Positions 5,724-8,799 of a DNA stretch of 8,799 nt are shown piece after piece; the first letter of the stretch is position 1, and the number at the start of each line of letters is the position of its first letter. Under the pieces are notes generated by a model that was given only the letters and a program-made list of their open reading frames with translations, did no database searches and was not told where the DNA came from. Made by a program: the position numbers and the translations under genes. Source of the DNA: Syntrophomonas sp. (lineage in GTDB: Bacteria; Bacillota; Syntrophomonadia; Syntrophomonadales; Syntrophomonadaceae). The stretch covers positions 1-8,799 of the forward strand of contig JAQVXF010000039.1 of NCBI GenBank assembly GCA_028709355.1, written 5' to 3'.

Positions 5724-6533
5724 TCAACTATCACGCTGTAATCGCTCCATGATGGTCTCAAAGAAATGCCGCGGTTTCATGATAGCCAGCCTTAACCGGT
5801 GGTCGGCCTTCCTGACATGAATAGAACAGTCGCCGCTGATTGCCCGGGTCACCTGTCCGTCCACGGCTATGTGGTATTGCTCACCATCAAAGGGGTCGAT
5901 TTCAATGTGTTTGGCAGCGGCAATGACCAACGGTCGTTTGTTGAGCTGATAGGACGTTATCGGGGTGAGGGCAAAGGCATCCAAGGCCGGATCGATAATC
6001 GGGCCGCCGCAGGACAAAGAATAGGCAGTGGAACCGCTGGGAGTCGCGATGATCACCCCATCACCCCGGTATAGGCCGTGGTGGTGGCCGTCCACCTTCA
6101 CCGCAACGGTAATTATCCTTGAACCTTGGGACTTGATGCTGACTTCGTTGAGACTCAGCAGGCTGCCGATCAAGGTACCGTCCTGGTGCAAACTGACCTC
6201 CTGGAGCATCCTTTCCTCCAGGCCGAAATCCCCTTGCACGAACCGCTCCAGGTACTGGTCCAACTCCTCCGCCCGGATATTGCTGAGAAACCCTACTGTA
6301 CCCATATTTACGCCCAGTACCGGCACATCCCGGTCGGCATATTGGCGCGCGGTCCTGATCATGGTCCCATCACCACCCAGGACTATCATGGCCTCGAACG
6401 GTAAGGCAGTAATGACGGCGCTGCTGCTGTCGATCAGCACCTCTATCCCCATGGCGACCAGAGCTTGCGCAAGGCGCTGCCCCATTTCCACCGTGCTGGC
6501 GAGCCGTTTGTTGTTGACTACAACTATCCTCAT
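5724..6533 (-). CDS. nadK: NAD kinase
   Basis: This 269-residue cytosolic enzyme phosphorylates NAD to NADP, using ATP or polyphosphate. Visible family motifs are GGDGT (53-57), which binds the phosphate donor and NAD; VNMGTVGFLS (75-84); LNEVSI (128-133); and the long YRGDGVIIATPSGSTAYSLS block (155-174), where relatives mostly read TPTGSTAYS. The following region TPITSYQLNKRPLVI (190-204) is a somewhat altered form of the usual PxxPHxLxxRPLV, with Ser-Tyr in place of the Pro-His pair. The length is typical. The ATG at 6533 directly abuts the TAG stop of tlyA, and the ribosome site GGGGGT lies within the last tlyA codons, 9 bases upstream, so translation is probably coupled. Assignment is firm; the substitutions near the active site are tolerable variation as far as can be told. 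Confidence 0.96.
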   Translation of the reverse strand: MRIVVVNNKRLASTVEMGQRLAQALVAMGIEVLIDSSSAVITALPFEAMIVLGGDGTMIRTARQYADRDVPVLGVNMGTVGFLSNIRAEELDQYLERFVQGDFGLEERMLQEVSLHQDGTLIGSLLSLNEVSIKSQGSRIITVAVKVDGHHHGLYRGDGVIIATPSGSTAYSLSCGGPIIDPALDAFALTPITSYQLNKRPLVIAAAKHIEIDPFDGEQYHIAVDGQVTRAISGDCSIHVRKADHRLRLAIMKPRHFFETIMERLQRDS

Positions 6534-7346
6534 CTATTCTTTACCCCCTAGCACGCTATGAGCCCTGCGTACCGCTTCATCTAACTGGTCCCTGCTGATT
6601 AATGCAAGTCCCGCCATTTTTTTAAGATGGATGAAATACTCGATGTTCCCCTTCGGGCCTTTGATGGGAGAGAACGCAACTCCGACACAAGGCAGGCCCA
6701 CCTCAGCAGCAACATCCACACACCGTTGCAGCACCTCCCGGTGCACCAATGGGTCCTTGACTACCCCGTGCTTGCCTACTTGGTCCCGGCCCGCCTCGAA
6801 TTGAGGTTTTACCAGGCTAACCACCTCACCGTTGGCAACGAGCATATCTTTCAATACCGGGAGAATCAACCGGATGGAGATGAAGGACACGTCCATGGTG
6901 ATGATATCTACCGGCTCTCCCAGTCGGGCCCGGTCCAAATAGCGGACATTGGTCCTCTCCATAACCACCACCCTCGGATCGGTGCGCAAAGTCCAGTCCA
7001 GTTGGCCATAGCCGACATCGAGGGCAAAAACCTTAACTGCACCATTTTGGAGGGCGCAGTCGGTATAACCGCCGGTGGAAGCACCGACATCCAGGACCAC
7101 CTTGCCAGCGAAGTTCAGGTCAAAGGCAGATATGGCACCTTCCAGTTTAAAACCTCCCCGGCTCACATATTTAAGGCGCCGGGACTCGATCCTGAGCTCG
7201 ACCGACTCTTCCACTTGGGCACCGGGCTTGAAAAATTGTACGCTGCCCACCCAAACCTCCCCGGCGATTATCATCGCCCGGGCCTTCTCGCGGCTGGGAG
7301 CCAATCCCCGGCTGTAGACCAGGTTGTCCAACCTAACTCTGCCCAA
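6534..7346 (-). CDS. tlyA: TlyA-family rRNA 2'-O-methyltransferase
   Basis: A 270-residue protein with an N-terminal S4 RNA-binding domain (about 3-60: RLDNLVYSRGLAPSREKARA) and a C-terminal FtsJ/RrmJ-type SAM methyltransferase domain. The SAM loop is VLDVGASTGGYTD (84-96). The K-D-K-E tetrad of 2'-O-methyltransferases can be read as Lys67, Asp152, Lys180 and Glu236. In mycobacteria TlyA methylates 16S and 23S rRNA cytidines and sets capreomycin sensitivity; the hemolysin name is historical. In spore formers the gene (B. subtilis yqxC) is regularly found in this place. The start is a TTG at 7346, overlapping the dxs stop by 14 bases. It is chosen because the residues that follow fit the family N-terminus; the ribosome site (AAGGA) is close, at only about 3 bases, so the start is less certain than the identity. 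Confidence 0.93.
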   Translation of the reverse strand: MGRVRLDNLVYSRGLAPSREKARAMIIAGEVWVGSVQFFKPGAQVEESVELRIESRRLKYVSRGGFKLEGAISAFDLNFAGKVVLDVGASTGGYTDCALQNGAVKVFALDVGYGQLDWTLRTDPRVVVMERTNVRYLDRARLGEPVDIITMDVSFISIRLILPVLKDMLVANGEVVSLVKPQFEAGRDQVGKHGVVKDPLVHREVLQRCVDVAAEVGLPCVGVAFSPIKGPKGNIEYFIHLKKMAGLALISRDQLDEAVRRAHSVLGGKE

Positions 7347-8799
7347 TTTTCCTTAATTCCAGTGTCAAGCGGCTACCGAGCTCGGGCCACCGGCAAAGGA
7401 TCCTTTCCACGACCGATTCGGTCTCCATATTGAGAAGCTCCAGTAAGATGTCGACCCGGCCCTGCTCCACAAATTCATCCGGGATACCGATACATAGAAC
7501 ATCTCCGGTATATGACTGCTGGCCCAGTGCTTCCAGCAGGGAACTGCCAAATCCACCAGTCATCACATTATCTTCCAGGGTGACGATCCGGCTGAAACGT
7601 TTGGATAAATTGGCAACAAACTGGGGATCGAGCGGTTTGATATAACGGGCATTTATCAATTCCACGCTTAACTCCCGCTCCTCCAGTGATACAAGTGCTT
7701 CTTTGGCCAGCCCCACTGCGCGTCCCACTGCAACTATAGCTAAATCGGTCCCCTGGGCAATAACTTCTACCTGCCCAAGCGGCAAGAGCTTCGGCTCAGC
7801 CGCTACCGCCATGCCCTCTCCTGCTCCCCTTGGGTAGCGGATTGCTACCGGCCCGTCATTCGCCAAGGCCGTGTGCATCATATCCACCAGCTCGTTTTCG
7901 TTGCTGGGGGCCATAATGGTAAGGTTGGGTATGGGGCGCAGATAGGAGAGGTCGAAAACCCCGTGGTGGGTAGGTCCATCTTCACCGACCAGACCAGCCC
8001 GGTCAATGGCGAATACTACCGGCAGGTTCTGCAGAGCAACATCGTGGATTATCTGATCATACGCCCTTTGCAGAAAGGTGGAGTATATGCTTACCACGGG
8101 TTTGAGGCCAGCGCGGGCCATCCCCGCTGCCATGGTAACCGCATGTTGTTCGCAGATTCCGACGTCAAAAAACCGGTCGGGGAAAAGTCGGGCAAACTCA
8201 GTCAGGCCTGTTCCACTCGTCATGGCGGCAGTGATGGCTACCACTCTTGGGTCACAGGCTCCCACCGCACACATATATTCTCCGAAGATCTCGGTGTAAG
8301 TCTTCAAGGGTTTGCGGGCCTGCAAGCCGGTGTAAGGATCGAAGGGCCCCACCCCGTGGAAGACATCAGGATTCTTCCGCGCCGGTTCATAGCCGCGGCC
8401 TTTTTCAGTAATGGTGTGAATCAGCACCGGGCCTTTGATGCGGCGTGCATTTTTCAGCACCTGGATGAGCGCTTCGAGTTCATGGCCGTTGATCGGGCCG
8501 ATGTAGTGGAAGCCCAGTTCCTCGAACCACATGCCCGGCACCATCAAGTATTTGACGGTATCCTTGAGCCGCCCCGCCGCCCGGGCAATGTTGGGTCCGA
8601 TGCCCGGGATGCGGGTTAGCGCACTGCCCACTTCCTCTTTGGTGCGGTTATAGTTGGGATCGGTGCGGAGGCGGTTGAGGTATCCGGACATGGCCCCTAC
8701 ATTCTTGGAGATCGACATTTCGTTATCATTGAGTATCACTATCAAGTCACAGCCCTCATGACCGCCGGGGTTGAGGGCTTCATAGGTCATGCCCCCGGT
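7333..8799 (-). CDS. dxs: 1-deoxy-D-xylulose-5-phosphate synthase (5' end cut by window edge)
   Basis: The 488 visible residues are the C-terminal three quarters of DXS, which condenses pyruvate and glyceraldehyde-3-phosphate with thiamine diphosphate in the first step of the MEP isoprenoid pathway. Reading starts at TGGMTYEALN, which in family members directly follows the GDG of the thiamine diphosphate motif, so about 145-150 residues are off the right edge; the internal Met at 8790 is not the start. Then come VILNDNEMSIS (the Asn end of the same motif), FEELGFHYIGPINGH, GVGPFDP, the catalytic-Glu segment CEQHAVTMAAGMA and AIDRAGLVGEDGPTHHG of the pyrimidine domain, and a C-terminal transketolase domain with VTLEDNVMTGGFGS. 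Its stop lies inside tlyA, a 14-base overlap indicating an operon. All visible motifs are intact. Confidence 0.97.
   Translation of the reverse strand, partial: TGGMTYEALNPGGHEGCDLIVILNDNEMSISKNVGAMSGYLNRLRTDPNYNRTKEEVGSALTRIPGIGPNIARAAGRLKDTVKYLMVPGMWFEELGFHYIGPINGHELEALIQVLKNARRIKGPVLIHTITEKGRGYEPARKNPDVFHGVGPFDPYTGLQARKPLKTYTEIFGEYMCAVGACDPRVVAITAAMTSGTGLTEFARLFPDRFFDVGICEQHAVTMAAGMARAGLKPVVSIYSTFLQRAYDQIIHDVALQNLPVVFAIDRAGLVGEDGPTHHGVFDLSYLRPIPNLTIMAPSNENELVDMMHTALANDGPVAIRYPRGAGEGMAVAAEPKLLPLGQVEVIAQGTDLAIVAVGRAVGLAKEALVSLEERELSVELINARYIKPLDPQFVANLSKRFSRIVTLEDNVMTGGFGSSLLEALGQQSYTGDVLCIGIPDEFVEQGRVDILLELLNMETESVVERILCRWPELGSRLTLELRKIGQS

Noticed and set aside
6627..7433. 268-codon plus-strand open frame, long enough to be a gene.
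   Set aside because: It is the antisense shadow of tlyA and the dxs end; no family pattern is visible in it, while both minus-strand genes are clear.
7873..8619. 248-codon plus-strand open frame.
   Set aside because: Antisense to the dxs catalytic domains; no recognisable domain.

Overview
The window holds part of a low-to-mid GC Gram-positive chromosome in which every gene lies on the minus strand. The order dxs - tlyA - nadK - argR - recN - spo0A (right to left) is the conserved block of endospore-forming Firmicutes. Spo0A and a clostridial-style gene set point to a spore-forming member of the Clostridia or a close relative. I cannot name a genus from the sequence.

Layout, in the direction of transcription. 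At the right edge is a 5'-truncated dxs (isoprenoid precursor synthesis). It overlaps tlyA (rRNA 2'-O-methyltransferase), which abuts nadK (NADP synthesis). A hairpin-containing gap leads to argR (arginine repressor), and then recN (DNA break repair). A probable intrinsic terminator overlaps the recN 3' end. spo0A, the master regulator of sporulation, follows as its own unit, with a candidate sigma-H promoter and a 0A box upstream and a strong intrinsic terminator downstream. spoIVB, which normally sits between recN and spo0A, is absent, and the 174 bp gap has no room for it.

A promoter with a consensus -10 then drives yhhQ, a queuosine-precursor transporter. Its leader carries what I read as a preQ1-I riboswitch whose 3' tail merges with the Shine-Dalgarno sequence, so the transporter should be shut off translationally when preQ1 is plentiful. 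The last unit is a short XdhC-C-domain protein overlapping an M20 (PepT-like) peptidase that runs off the left edge.

Most genes are housekeeping. The points of most interest are the riboswitch, the missing spoIVB, the regulatory DNA of spo0A, and the XdhC-like protein that has lost the usual N-terminal half and sits beside no visible molybdenum hydroxylase. No tRNA, rRNA, CRISPR array or mobile element was seen.
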